Made by a program: the position numbers and the translations under genes
Origin: Setaria digitata
Lineage: Eukaryota > Nematoda > Chromadorea > Rhabditida > Setariidae
Reading direction: 5' to 3'
Assembly (NCBI GenBank): GCA_003640385.1
Contig: RCAB01000111.1
Location: 96,310-160,309 of the forward strand
DNA length: 64,000 bases
Notes under the pieces: model-generated
What the model was told of the DNA's origin: nothing
Databases searched by the model: none
The model's input: only the letters and a program-made list of their open reading frames with translations
Shown: positions 25,701 to 53,300 of the stretch, in pieces
Layout: each line of letters opens with the position of its first letter
Position numbering within the stretch: position 1 is the first letter of the stretch

Positions 25701-27154
25701 CAGTAGAAGTTCTAAATTATTTATTTTTGTAATACTATCAAGAAAGGCAAAAAAAGGAAAAAAAATTTATGATAGTTTGTGTAAGTTGTAATCCTATACA
25801 CTTTAAATTTCGCTATTGCTATTATCAGTTTTTCCTTATTTTTCTCTTATAGCTCTGTACGATTGAATGTTTCATTGTTTCCATTTGTAGAGAAATATGA
25901 TTTAATGGATTGCTTAAATGCAAATGCAAACTAAAGAAGTTTGATTTCAGGCCATTTTGCTTTCTTTACTGCTTCAGTCAATTGGTTTTGAAATTCTAAA
26001 AGAACATCATTCCTTGTTGTCTGCGGTAAATTGTTCTTTATTTATTTTCGCTTTCTTCAAATTCTGTTTAATTCGCCTATGAATGATTGTGTCTGTGACA
26101 AAATTACCGATAACAGTTGAACTATGCACAACATCATTTGTTTTCAATATTTATAGGGTGTAGAAGAGGGTTTTTACTTTTTTTTTTAGTTTTTATTTTA
26201 TGCTTTATTTAGTAGTAACGTAGTATAAACGAGCGAAGTAAGCTCTGTGTGATTATTCAGTTGCTTGCATATTTCTAGTGACAATAATAGCTTCTCTCCC
26301 AATGATTTCAACATCACTGTTCTAGTTTCCAGAAAATTTGTTCAGCATTTTAGAACTCTTCCAAATATAATCTTTTTTTTCCTACATTTAGTTAAGAGGC
26401 CATGATTATGATTATCCAACGAAAAATGTTTTCAATATTTATTCCTCGCAAGAGGAAGGTTTGGTGGGATCTCCCCTTATTTCGACAGCTGTTCAAAATC
26501 CAACGCCAGTATGGATTGGAGAGCAGAAGAATTTGGCGCAACAAAAAGAACGCGAAACAATCGAAATAATTACAAATTGTGATCCTTTGACGAGTATTCG
26601 ATGCGATAGTGGTAGTGTTCGTTCGTTCGAGACATACCATCCATATGACGGTTTAACGCATAAGCAGAATTCAGAATCGATTGCCAGTGATTCAAATGAA
26701 TCTGGCCAAGATGCTTTCACCACAATTTCGGTATTTTTTTTTTATTTAGAGTTTATTCTATTTTTAAATATCTTCCGCTTAAATGATCAATATCAACCAA
26801 GTTTCAAGTTCGTTCCATTATGATTTTTCTTTAATTAAGGGATTTATTGAAATTGCTCAGTGAGGTAAGAAAGGAATTCTTATTAATGGCATGCTCTTAT
26901 TAAGATTGTCTGAGTCATCTGGCTGAAAATAAAATTTGCTTGGAACATGAGAAATATTTCATTTTACTCTATGCAGATAATGTTAGCAGTGTTTTTACCC
27001 CCGTACACGGTGGGACAAAGAAGAGCGAAATAAAATATTTTTCTTTCACGAAAGAATTAGCTTTTGAAACAATATGCATTCTTTGCATTTGTCATTTCAG
27101 AAAGCACTACCTTCAAGAAGCGAAGGATTTGAAATAACAGATGATGACTTATAA
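22713..27154 (+). CDS. snx-17: Sorting nexin 17 homologue, PX-FERM (12 exons, 535 aa)
   Basis: Endosomal cargo adaptor: the PX domain binds PtdIns3P on early endosomes and the FERM-like module binds NPxY tails of receptors and integrins for recycling. Exons: 22713-22778, 23072-23270, 23758-23822, 23933-24043, 24121-24256, 24420-24595, 24755-24850, 25099-25251, 25532-25669, 25951-26025, 26392-26730, 27101-27154; total 1608 bases, phases consistent. The N-terminus [10 protein letters not shown] resembles SNX17, then [27 protein letters not shown] and RRLALARYF mark the PX domain (about 22-108). The FERM-like lobes follow (about 112-405): [57 protein letters not shown] and [16 protein letters not shown] polar linker encoded by the large eleventh exon precedes the tail GFEITDDDL. 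The terminal acidic-Leu tail is the Retriever-binding feature of SNX17 in vertebrates. Exon 5 acceptor (24121) was chosen because an earlier AG gives a stop. Confidence 0.92.
23831..23893. repeat. Exact 28-base tandem duplication in a snx-17 intron
   Basis: The 28 bases 23831-23858 recur exactly at 23866-23893 (period 35), directly after the donor at 23823. Both copies contain GAATATTTGAATACTTAAGC. Confidence 0.9.
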
Positions 27155-29184
27155 CAGGTTATCTATGTCGTGATTTGAATAGTGAAGATTATTTTCTCCA
27201 CTTGATAAAATTGTCATTTATTGCTTACTCGTATACAAATTCTACTTTTTTCACACTTTTTAATTACTTATCCAGTATCTATTTAGTAAGCTAGAGTCTC
27301 GCTCGTTATCGGAATAAACCAGGCAAATCACTCAACCAACTAAGAACGGCCATGCACCACACTTTTTAATTACTTACACACTTCTGAAATTTTTATTTAT
27401 TAAAATTAATGGAAGAGTTATAGATTCCTATTATAGCATTACATTATGGAAAAAAAGTGGAAATTTATGATCGTACTTAAGTGAATTACTGAAATAAGAT
27501 ACCTTGATCGTGTATAATGCCAAAAAGTGGTTTCTTGTATTCTGAAAAAGATCTTTTTTTTTCTTTTATTGAAAGAAAATATTGCAGGTACTATAGATCT
27601 GAATAGATCATTGATTTTCGATTTCTTGATGCCATTTTCATTTATAATTTATCACTTTTCTGCTTTTAATTCTTTCTTCTCATTCTTCTTTCATACTGTG
27701 AACTTCTTCGGAAATATATCAAATATGCTGCTCATTGAATATATCTTATAATTGTATTCTAATATTGTTCATTTTATCCTCTTTTATATATTCAAAAGTG
27801 CTGTAAAGCATACAAAAAATGTCCGAAATATGGTTTAAAATGTTCTAGACTTTGTTGATTTTATTGGATTTAGAATGAGTTATAAACGGCAGAGTTATTT
27901 TGATCATTTTGAAATAATGTTAGTGAGGTCTGCTTGCTGATTTTGTTTTCTTAATTTTATTCCAGCCAGCTCCACTTTCTGTTACTGGAAATGATCGATT
28001 GTGTGGTGAGTTAAACAACAGATTTGATCATCACGGTGAACTTCATTTGACTGATGGTTATTAAATGGTTACTGCGAGGTTTTTCATATTAGAGCACTTT
28101 TAGGTCGCTTCAATTGTGCATCACTTTATAACGGTTTTGATTCTTTTTCATTTTTTTCCAAGTAATTTTTCTCCAGTTTTCATCCTGATAGTTTATATTT
28201 TATTATATCTTATTTATTTCGTGGTGTGGTTTTTTGCTTCCTATTTATCCTTTTTAAGTTTGTCTATTTTGTCATGCTTTTCTTACAAAACTTTCATTCT
28301 ATGTAAAATTGTGTCGAAATTTTTTATTAGGAAAAAATTGATATTACATTTCCGTATCATTGTAATGCATTCAAATGAAATAAAACAAACGAATTTTCGC
28401 AAAACTTATTACCACTTGTTTGCACATTAGCTTTTCAAATGAAATGGAACAATTGCATTTTTTGAAATAGTTTTCAGTAGGTTATATTATATTCAGGCTA
28501 TATCTGGTGATCGGATTTTTCAATATATTTCTGACTGCATGGTGTTTAATACGATCTACTGAGCTGTTTGCTTCGTTTTACCGGATCTCAGCAGATATTT
28601 AATTTCTAAAACTTTTAATACTCATAATATGTTGTCATTTCTCCAAAAACTTTTAAAAGCAGATTGTGTGATCGAGAAAATTTGATTAAATTTTTGCTGT
28701 TACATATAATATAAAATTTTCTAATCGAAGTGATGTCACAACTGCTTTGGTATCACCATAATATTTTTCAGCTTTATTTCTCTTCTAAGAAAAAACAATC
28801 GGACTGAATATATACTGAGTGCCGGATGTTAAGTAATAATCCGGTACAAATTACTGAAGGAAAAATGTACAATAACTTTGGGAGAGTGGTTATTTATGAA
28901 TGAAAAATTAATAAGCGGGGAAACCGGGAAGATTTTTTTCGATACAGGGAAAAAACAATGGATAGTGAATAATAGTAGTAAGGGAACTGATAATTCGTGT
29001 ATTCATGAATCCGGTAACAATGATGACGCAAAGACTTGGCATCTAGAAGTGACAAACATTTCGTGCTCCTCTTTTAGGTAGTATAGCAGTTAATTTAAGA
29101 TGCACGAGTAGTGTGAGATGATTAAGTACGAATATTCAGTCAGTCTTTTCCGGATATTTTTCCGAAAAAAAAAAACGATGTTTC
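27155..29184. other. Intergenic region with an exon-like segment and a small orphan frame
   Basis: Two items stand out. First, 27966-28005 is bounded by ATTCCAG and GTGAGT and reads PAPLSVTGNDRLC in the phase left by snx-17 exon 11, so an alternative 3' exon is conceivable; no continuation was found. Second, an open frame on the plus strand (ATG 28896, stop 29079-29081, 61 codons, contains GETGKIFFDTGKKQW) has a less AT-rich composition than its surroundings but no recognised family. The rest is AT-rich and apparently empty. Confidence 0.4.
27313..27318 (+). terminator. Candidate poly(A) signal of snx-17
   Basis: AATAAA about 160 bases beyond the snx-17 stop. An AT-rich background makes this only suggestive. 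Confidence 0.35.
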
Positions 29185-29689
29185 TCAACATTTTGGGCAT
29201 GGTGGACATGGAACGATGCAACAACAACAGTCGGTGTCGAAGTGATCCCCGATGAAGCATCCGCAGCAAAATGCAAGTAAGGCCGTTAACCAGCCGGAAC
29301 AACCGGAATACCTTCGCCTTTCACTAAAACAATACCGAAGTTGTTTAAATCAAACGTATATGAATTTAAAAATCAAAAATAGAAGTAACATATGTATTAA
29401 TTGTACTAATTTAAATAATGAAGATTAATATTAGAAAGTCAATTCTCGCAGAAACTTTGCTTAGTTATTACTTTTTGTCTTCTGTCTTCCAACATTCTTA
29501 AGAACATTATTTAATCTAATTGTTAAATTTTGGTAAATATATGCTAATTTTTTTTTTTTAAATGTAAAATTAATGAAGGAAAGTTTACTGATGGCACTGT
29601 GGTGGATAATAGTAGTTTGGAGGTGGTGGCGAACACGAATAACACTGAGCTGTGGAATACGGTCTGTGTGGATCACCGTAATAAACATT
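29185..29689 (-). CDS. Small cysteine-rich CYSTM-like membrane protein (partial model, last two exons)
   Basis: Two exons, 29589-29689 and 29185-29323, join in phase (intron phase 2) and give 79 codons before a TGA. The upstream part is Pro/Tyr-rich (YSCSPPPPNYYYPPQC); the C-terminus is a hydrophobic, cysteine-dense segment: GCSGWLTALLAFCCGC, then a short acidic step and DCCCCIVPCPPCPKC. A Pro/Tyr-rich head followed by a C-terminal Cys-rich membrane segment is the architecture of CYSTM proteins, small tail-anchored proteins of eukaryotes linked to stress tolerance. Family assignment is by architecture, not alignment. Splice sites are good (TCTTGTAG acceptor, GTAAAC donor, TGTTTTAG acceptor). 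The start codon lies further upstream in an exon I could not identify; ATGTTTAAG followed by a donor near 29870 is only one possibility. Confidence 0.65.
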
Positions 29690-29752
29690 CTACAAGATTA
29701 GATATAATACACAGTAATAAGCTAAACATGTATCACAGTAATAAACATCCTA
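29672..29752. repeat. 60-base-period repeat at the acceptor of the CYSTM-like exon
   Basis: The 21 bases 29672-29692 (exon start plus its TAG acceptor on the minus strand) recur at 29732-29752 with two substitutions, exactly 60 bases away. A third, shorter relative containing CAGTAATAAG lies between them near 29711. Confidence 0.75.
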
Positions 29753-32342
29753 AATATTAATGATTGTCATATATACGGTGACAGTTAAATTGAATTTTCT
29801 CTTGAATCCCTTCTCCTACTGTTAAAGCTTTTCTGTAATTTCAAAAAGTTGAATATAACCTTAAACATGTAATGAATGATAAGTTCGGCTGCTTAATGAA
29901 AATTCAAGTTACAGTGCGGATGGGTGAAGAAAAATTTTTTTGGACAAAATGAAATGAAATCAAAAAACAGGTGTTTTTATAACTCACTGCCTTGATTTCG
30001 AAACGAAAGTTGGTTAACAAGCAGTTCAGATAATCGTCAGTAATTTGTTTAGATATACCTGTCTACTGACCTTACCAACCAGCGCTTTATTTAACAGCCA
30101 CCTAATTGCTAGACCATTGGTTTATTTAGAAATCATTTATTTATATAAGAACTACTTATTGTTTGTTTGGGAATTACTTATTTGTGATTTATTGCATTCT
30201 TTTTTCAAGAAGTTGAAATAAAAAGAGAAAATGAAATAACCAAATAAAACTGACAAGAAATCAATTTGGAAATAATAACTGAAAAGAATTTCAAAGAAAT
30301 AATTTACCATTATTGATTGAATCGCTGTATTTGAATGACGATAATATTAGCAAGAATTACTGCCAGCAATGAACAACCATCGGTTGAGGCTAACATTTCC
30401 TTCCCATTCTTATAGTAACTTGTCAACCAGTTTTCCAACGATTTTCAATCAGTCAGTTCTGTCAAACTCGTGATATCTGTAGGGACTGTCGCCTTTCCTA
30501 AGGGTAAATAATAATCAATTGCTGCAAGGCAAACACCGGTGACTCATGCTCGGGAATGATTTCCAATTTGCCAAAAAAGTTTTTCAGATGAATTATGTGA
30601 GTTTTGATTATGTCATATATTGATGCATGTCTCCTGAATTATCATTTTCATTATAGCATTATTCTACAAGATGATTTCAAATATTTCGCCCCCCAGTTTC
30701 AGTCTGTTCTTCTGTTTTTTCTTGCTCCACCATTTCACCCTGTAAATTTTAATTGGAAATAATCTCTCTCTACTATGAACCAAAGCAATTAATGCAAATA
30801 TATGACCAGTCACTGCAAAGTTCCTGACATCTTTTCTTGAAAGTTGGAATAAATTTGTTCTCTTCAAAAGTTTCTCTTCGTTATGAACGTAATGAATTTT
30901 AAAAATTTTCATCAATAATTCAATACCGATAAAATCAATTCTCCGGAATATTATCAGTTTCATTTTCTTGTTCATTTTCCATATAATCTAAGATGTTTAG
31001 AATGGAAGTGAAAAGAAAAAGAAACCAAGAGAAGACGCTTATTTTTTCTTTATTTTTGTTCCTAATTAATGTTACTAAAAGCAGTTAATAAAATGGTTTC
31101 ATATAAGACGGAATTAATTTCGCCTGAAATACAGTAATACATTTTTGGCAGTAATGAGAAAATGGAAAATATAAAACGATAAGGAAAGGAAAAATAATTG
31201 CTAGTAAACATTATAACGTAAAAATAAATGTAAAGGTGAGAGAAAGAGTTGTGACATTTACAGTTTTAGCAAAATGAATTCTAATTTGTTTTATAAAATA
31301 TGGCATGCCAAATATGCTAACTTTTAGAATTATTTTAAAATAATTATTAAATATTATTTATATGCACAACACAAGCTCGACAGCTTAGCAACTCTCGGAA
31401 ATCTGTGAGGCATCGGAGTAGTTAGCACTAAGTCCTTCTCGAGAAATTGGTACTGAATTCAACTGCTTAATCATGAAGTGATAAATTTATGTTACGCCAT
31501 TTTTTGGTCTTATAATAATATCAGCAACGATGAATGTTATGTATATTTTCTTTCGATACTGCAAAATTTACGAATCTAGATATCTTTGCCAAAACTTTAT
31601 AAGTTAATAAAAGCGTGAAGAGAAATTTAACAATAAATATTTCCGGGGGCAATATTTTTTCCCCAAAATGCATTTGTCGATTAATTAAAATGGAAGTGAA
31701 ACTTGGATAAAAAAATATCCAGCAAAAATCTTTAACTATATAATTTTTGTCACAAATATCGTTTACAAAAGTGAGGAAGGAGAAATTACAGTTTGTAGGA
31801 GAAGGATAGAAAATGAAAAATTTTGAAAAAAATTTGATGAAAATTTTCGAAAATTTCTATGGATACATTTCCTACATTATACATTTTCGTCTTCGTATCA
31901 TCGTCTCTCTCATTTAAGTGATTACAAAATAATTTAAATGACTAAAATGCATCATCCGAAAGATTCGTTCAATCGCAGTACATCAAAACTGATGAATCAT
32001 TTTAACATGGAAATGGAACATATGAAGCTCAGAAAATGAAATTTGACGAAAAAAAAAGGCAAAAGAAACATGCTTTTTTATGAAATACAAAAAGTTTTCG
32101 AGCGAAAAAGAAGCACACACATATGCATGTATAGCAAAATTTTATTTTACATACATTTTTCTACATTTAAGTGGATATTAAATGCTTAATTTTTCCCTGA
32201 GATTAATTTATTTTAAATAATTTATCCGCTTTTTCAAACTTCTTACTGCTAAAATACAAAAAAAAAGCAAGAAAAGAAGAAAACAAAACAAAACAAAAAA
32301 AAAATGAAAAGGCAAATTTATGTTCTCCTGAAATAATAGCAA
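29690..32342. other. Intergenic region, CYSTM-like gene to tmc
   Basis: Should contain the missing 5' exon(s) and promoter of the CYSTM-like gene and the 3' untranslated region of tmc. Segments near 30360-30480 and 31375-31450 are less AT-rich than their surroundings but carry no frame I recognise. A 103-codon minus-strand frame at 30664-30975 lacks splice or family support. Confidence 0.5.
32207..32212 (-). terminator. Candidate poly(A) signal of tmc
   Basis: TTTATT on the plus strand is AATAAA on the minus strand, about 130 bases past the tmc stop codon. Chance occurrence is possible in this AT-rich flank. Confidence 0.35.
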
Positions 32343-47301
<14,959 letters not shown>

Positions 47302-50300
47302 CGAATGTTTGCTGGTGTTAAGGCGTTATCACTAATTTATGTAATTAATCTGAAAATTTCTTAGTAATAAGACACTCAATAAGTTTATTAAAATACCACC
47401 CAAATTGTTAAATATAACTGATGGATAATCATCCAACGTAATACTTTTATGACTAAAAAGAGTAAATGCGAGAGATTCGAACAGCAAAAATTATTGACAA
47501 AAAATAATAAAAAATATTAAGATAGAAGAAACAATGGAAATTGTTTTTAAAAAAAAAGATGAAAAGGAAAATGATAAAAAGAAAAAATTATACGAAATAA
47601 AATTTAATGAAAAGAAAAGCTTTTCTAAACTTAATATTTCCTTATTTGAACAAATGTCTTTTTATTCCAATAAAATTTTACAAACCTTTAAAACTATGAT
47701 ATCAGGCAACAAATAGTTGCTACCAATGGTGCCTGAATCGTTGAACTGTTCAAATTTCGCATTTATGTTTTGTTGTAGAAAAATTAACCGCAAACCATAA
47801 TTTGACCAAAATACAGTAGTTATTTTTGAAATTGCCAGACAATCAGTCACAAAAGCCTGTTCATTTAGCAGTAACATTATAAGCGTGAATGACTTAAACA
47901 GTCATTACATAATTTTTCAGGTCAGCAAGTTAATATTTATCATCGATGCGATAAACGATGCTAAGTCCAATTAAATAATAATAAAGCACTCGCTTCGTTC
48001 ACTCATTAAAATGTTACGCAAATCTGAAATTATCATGTAACACGTACTAACACGTACAATCCGTAGCTATTCAACTAATAAAATAAAGTGCACGCTAATG
48101 CATTTGTCAAATGTAGAGATTAAAAATTTATTCTAGTTGATAAGTTAAAATTCATGAACACAGCCCCTCTTGAAAATATATTTGTGCTGCTCATACCACA
48201 ATTAGATTATTCCTAGATTTCAAAACTACAAATACTAGTAGAGATTTTTTAAAATTTAAATTTAGTTTATTTTAAAAGAAAAAAGAGATAGTTGGAAAAA
48301 TTAAACAGAACAATTCGTACTAAAAAATGAAAAAAAAAAGGAAAAAAACTATTAAAAAGAAAATTTAAATTTTCAAAAAAATTTCAATTGTCTGCTTTTA
48401 AAATATATATTTTAATATTTAAAGTAAAACTAATTCTAATTTTTACCTAAATAAGTTTAATGTGCAGCTTGTCACGTCTATCAGTGATGCAAATTAAAGG
48501 TAAAATCTGTTATTTAGATGGCAGCAACTGCTGCGGAGTTTAATCCTTGCTACTAGTTAGTTATTTGCCGATGCTTCAGATTACAATGTTTATATTAATC
48601 GTCAAGTGTGATGTGATGATATTTTATCAAATTAATTGATACTTCAAGTTTTCAAATTGTCAATTCTCGAAATCGTATAATTTTGATAGTTTTCTAATTA
48701 ATCTAAGAAAGAAAAAACAAAAAGATGGCTTGTTGAAAGCAAAGATTCTGAGCGCAATGGATGGAAAAAATATGTGTGAGGAGGGATTTTGCGGTGTTTT
48801 ACAGTATTCCTCTTGCAAGCAATATTAAGCACTGAAAAAGTGAAGAGAAAGGTAAGAAGTTATGAAAGATACGGTATAGCCTTTGTGGTGCTCATAATAC
48901 TTTCATTAATTAAGTAACACGGGGGAGAGGAAAAATGTTTATGATATGTAAAACAACACATCTTTTATTTTTACATCACAGACTATCTATCATATTTCAT
49001 TTTTTGTCCTCTTTAATTTGAAGCTCATTAAGCTATTCTTGCTGATTCATTTGGACTAGTTTTATTAATTATTAGAATAAAGTTGTTATTGATGCAATAT
49101 GAAAATGGTATGAAATGATTATTTGGACGAAGAAAAATTTTACATTGATTTTGAAAAAAGGCATACGACATGAAAAAGCAATTATGAAAGTGTGAAATAA
49201 AATAAAACAAGTCGTTTCAACAAAGTAAAATAAATTTGACTTTCTTTAAAATAATATTTAATAGTTTCAAAATACATCAAATAATATTGCTACTAGATCT
49301 GAGCGCTAAATCGTATCAAATTTTCTAAATAATTCTTATCACCATTCGGGAGGTTTTGAGATTTCGAACTATTATTTGAAAGCGTAAGTTTGCGAGTGAA
49401 AATTTTTATCAAATATTTATTTGCAACAGTCACAAAATCTTCAAACTTTCATTGAATGAATATTGATTTGCAAAACAATTGAAATTTCGAAATATATATA
49501 TTCGACGATATCTTACGTACTTATTCATGATTTATGAAAAATTATTCTCGAAATCTTGAATTCATCACTTCTTATTGGTATTTTTTGACTTCTTTTCTTT
49601 GTTTTCTTTGGAAATATTTAGAATGTTTGATATGACTTAATTTAAAGTTAAACGTCAAGATATTGAATATAAGAGGTTTAAAGCTTCGAATATTATCATT
49701 ATGATAAAATTTGGAACTTATCAGTACTTCACCTAACACTGCAACAAAACTCACTGAAAATTTTTTAAAACTAATTTTATAAAATATTTTGAAGCATAGC
49801 TGGATACTTTCAGTTAGTCAATTCATTAATTATTATAAACAATAACAAACAAAAAAAAAAAAATAAGGAACGAGAGATTTCGTTGCATAAAAGTAAATGG
49901 AGGTACATATGTAATTAATATAATGGATTCAAAACTGTAACATTAACTTTTCTACTAAAGACATAACGTTTGCTTGAATTTAAATGACATTTATTCATTT
50001 CTTTGATTTTAAATATATAGAAGTTAATTTTATCTCATCTTAATGATTAATTCAATTTTTTTATGGACGTCTGATTCTTATTTACTATTAATTTGTAGCT
50101 GTAACAAAATGCCACATTTGCTTAAATCATCTTACTATACATGAGTCAATGGAATGATTTTTTTAAACAAAATATATGGAAAAAGTAGAAGAAATTAGTT
50201 TCTATATAATTTCAGAATTATATTACTGGTGTGGAAAAAGAGATGATATTATTCACTAGACAGTATAGATGTTTACTTGATTATTATACAGTTTACTGAT

Positions 50301-53300
50301 ATCGCAAAGTACGATTTGAGTTTTAGTACAACAGCTGTACTAGTCAAATTGAAAGGTTGACGGCGTTGTTTTGTGAAAAATAATTAATTATAATTATTGT
50401 TACTCCTCCCGTTAATAAATTACTAGTTTTACTACTGTTTTGGAGTCTTTTGTGAAGATTTCAAATTCTTTTATTATAGTTTCAGAGTCCATCGTACATA
50501 TACAATCCTTTCCTCTTCCTAGTTGATCGTTGAGATGTTAAAATTAAATGAGACGTTATAAAGAAAACAAATTGATCTTTCCACTGCTTCTTTCCTTCTT
50601 TTATCCTACCGATGCATTTATCATCATTGTTATCTCTTTCGTTATCATTACAATTGCTTTCTTTGTGTTATATTTCCTCAATATAAAATTACGAATTACC
50701 ATAACTATGGCACTCTTGTTACTGATATAAATCAAAGAACCTTTGTAATTATGACGGAATAGCAACTGATATAAATTTAGGAGTGATTGTAACTCATCGT
50801 AATTATTGCAGTTATAAATTGAAGCACTGTTGCAATTACAGCATAATCACTATGTAGATAAATATATTAATTATTAGAGCTATAAAGAATTATTATGGAA
50901 CTGAGGTCATGAACATTACGACTATAAAGCAAAGGCTAAGAATTTCAAAAAAATTAAAGAAGGTGAGAAAAGTAGGAGAATAATAAATGATAGATGGATT
51001 TAATAAACTCTACAAAATTAGTGAAAATTATAAAAATTAAAGTCATCAAAATCTCATTTGATCAAATTAATCATGAAATATATACATAATCAAGAAATGT
51101 CGAATATTTTAAAAGGTGTGCATTTTGGTGAAGTCTTACTTCAAAGGCAGCTGTTTACACCTAACTGGTCCATCAATTTTCTTCCATCTTTTCCACCTGC
51201 TTCGTAACAGTTGGACAGATACGAAATAAAGATCAAATAAATGGATTTTTTTTTCATTAATTCAATTAATTGATCAAAGCGAGATTGAAATATAGTCGAT
51301 TACTATTTGTTTTTAACAAAATTCATCCTTTTTTCTTATTTAATTTTGAATTGAGCAGTATAACTAATGAATTTTGAAAATCCTATCTTGGATGATAAGA
51401 AATGAGGCGATTCAATTTTTTCATTTTACAGACCAAATAATTCGTTAGATTTTGCTCACCAGTGCTGATAAAAAAAACAATCGCATAATAATGAGGAAAT
51501 CATGAAAGTAATAATTAACTGATAGCTGTAAAGACAATGCCAAAGAGTACTGAAGTGCTGAAAATAATAAGCAATTAATGTTTCTGAAATGTATATTGCG
51601 TAACTGATTATATGCAATTATTTTAATTATTTTAAAGTTTAATTCGCAATAAAGAAGAAGGAATGTAATTTACCCTACTAAAATTCGTGCATTAAAAAAA
51701 AAGTAAAAATTTTCAGACCGTCTCAATTATTATCACCTGTGATACCAAGTGATAAGAATCAAATTAAATTCCTTCAATTATGTGTGTCAAATGATTATTT
51801 ATTACATACCATCACACTAATTAATTCAAAAAAATTGATACTAATTTTATTATAAGTTCTATACTAAAATGTATGAGCGAAAATAGCAGCTGACAACAGC
51901 ACCAGTAATAACGGCAATAACATTGGTAACAACAAAACAAATTAAAATAAAAAATTTGAAAACTAAAAACTCAATAAAATTAGCATCATTTTTTAATGGC
52001 TGCACTAAAATGTATCATAAAGCAATAATGGAAACTATTGTTTTAACAGCTGAGTAAAACCAACAACAAAATCAATTCCTAACTTTTTTTTTGTCCTTTT
52101 CAAATAAACTTGTCAAATGCTGCAATAGATTTTTCAATTAAAATTAGGTGTTACTGTTGAATATCTATGCAGATCTAAAAGAAGATGTTGAAATAACACA
52201 CAAGCACACGTACAACAGCTTGAAATTTACTCTTATGATACAGCATGACTGTTACTGAGTATTTATCAGCTGATAAGCGACAATAAATTGATTGTTTTAA
52301 ATTAAATAATAGATGATAAGATTTACTGCATATCAGGTTTAGAAAAAACTGCCTTTTAATAAGAAATATGGATATACTGAACTTCATCCAATGCAATATG
52401 AACGCATGCACAATTCCACTCGGAATTTAGAACACTAAATTTGCATGACATAAATTCTAAATTTAACGGTGTTCAAAATTTCAAAGAATTCTAGTAAAAT
52501 GGATAAAAGGAGTGGGTAATAAAAGAGGGACTTTTTACTGCTACTGAATAGCACATTATGGTAATTAAAATGTTACATTAAATTAAAATATTGTCTTGCC
52601 TATACGTTATCATACCTTCCATTTAGTAAATGTTTAAAAACGGAAAATCTGATGTTGTCAAAGCATACTTTAGAAAAACGAACAGCCTGAAAGAAATAGA
52701 AGAGAAAAATTGAATGAAAATGGAAATGTTTTGAAGCTTACAGAAATCAGCAAAATTTTAAAAGCAGTTTATTGAGGAATCTTTTCCGATGAACTTTTTA
52801 AATTTAAAATATGGGAAAAAAGTTTTTGAATATTTTTTCAAATGATTCCAGGAAAATATCACTCCCTCGAAAATATTATAGTGATAAAGACATCCTTGCT
52901 AAGCGCTTCCCACTGCTTGTGTGATAATTTTCGATTTGAATAAAAAGGTTTCGAAAATAAAAAAAAAAAAAACACAAAACAAAAGCTGGTTAACAAACTG
53001 AAAAATAGGCGATTGATAAGAGAAGATAACAGATATTCAATGACTAATGAAACTTCCTTGCCTCTTTTACAAAGTTCAAAGAAACTTTTCGCTTCGTGAA
53101 AAGTATTTACCGTTAAACTAATTAATCAAATGCAATGTTCAATCTAAAGCTGTGTGGCGTAAACGAAAATTTTTCCATTCAAATTAATTTTCAATCAATA
53201 AATATGGTTCCATGCAAGTAGTTAATAAACAAATTTTATCAATTGAAAAATAAAAATTGCAAAATTTCGATATCAACGGCGATATTATTCGTTGATCGGA

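Noticed and set aside
29461..29688. 75-codon minus-strand frame starting MFITVIHTD
   Set aside because: It is the wrong phase over the CYSTM-like exon; the other frame joins the downstream Cys-rich exon in phase.
30664..30975. 103-codon minus-strand frame
   Set aside because: No recognised motif, no consistent splice sites, and a Lys/Ile-rich composition expected by chance in AT-rich DNA.
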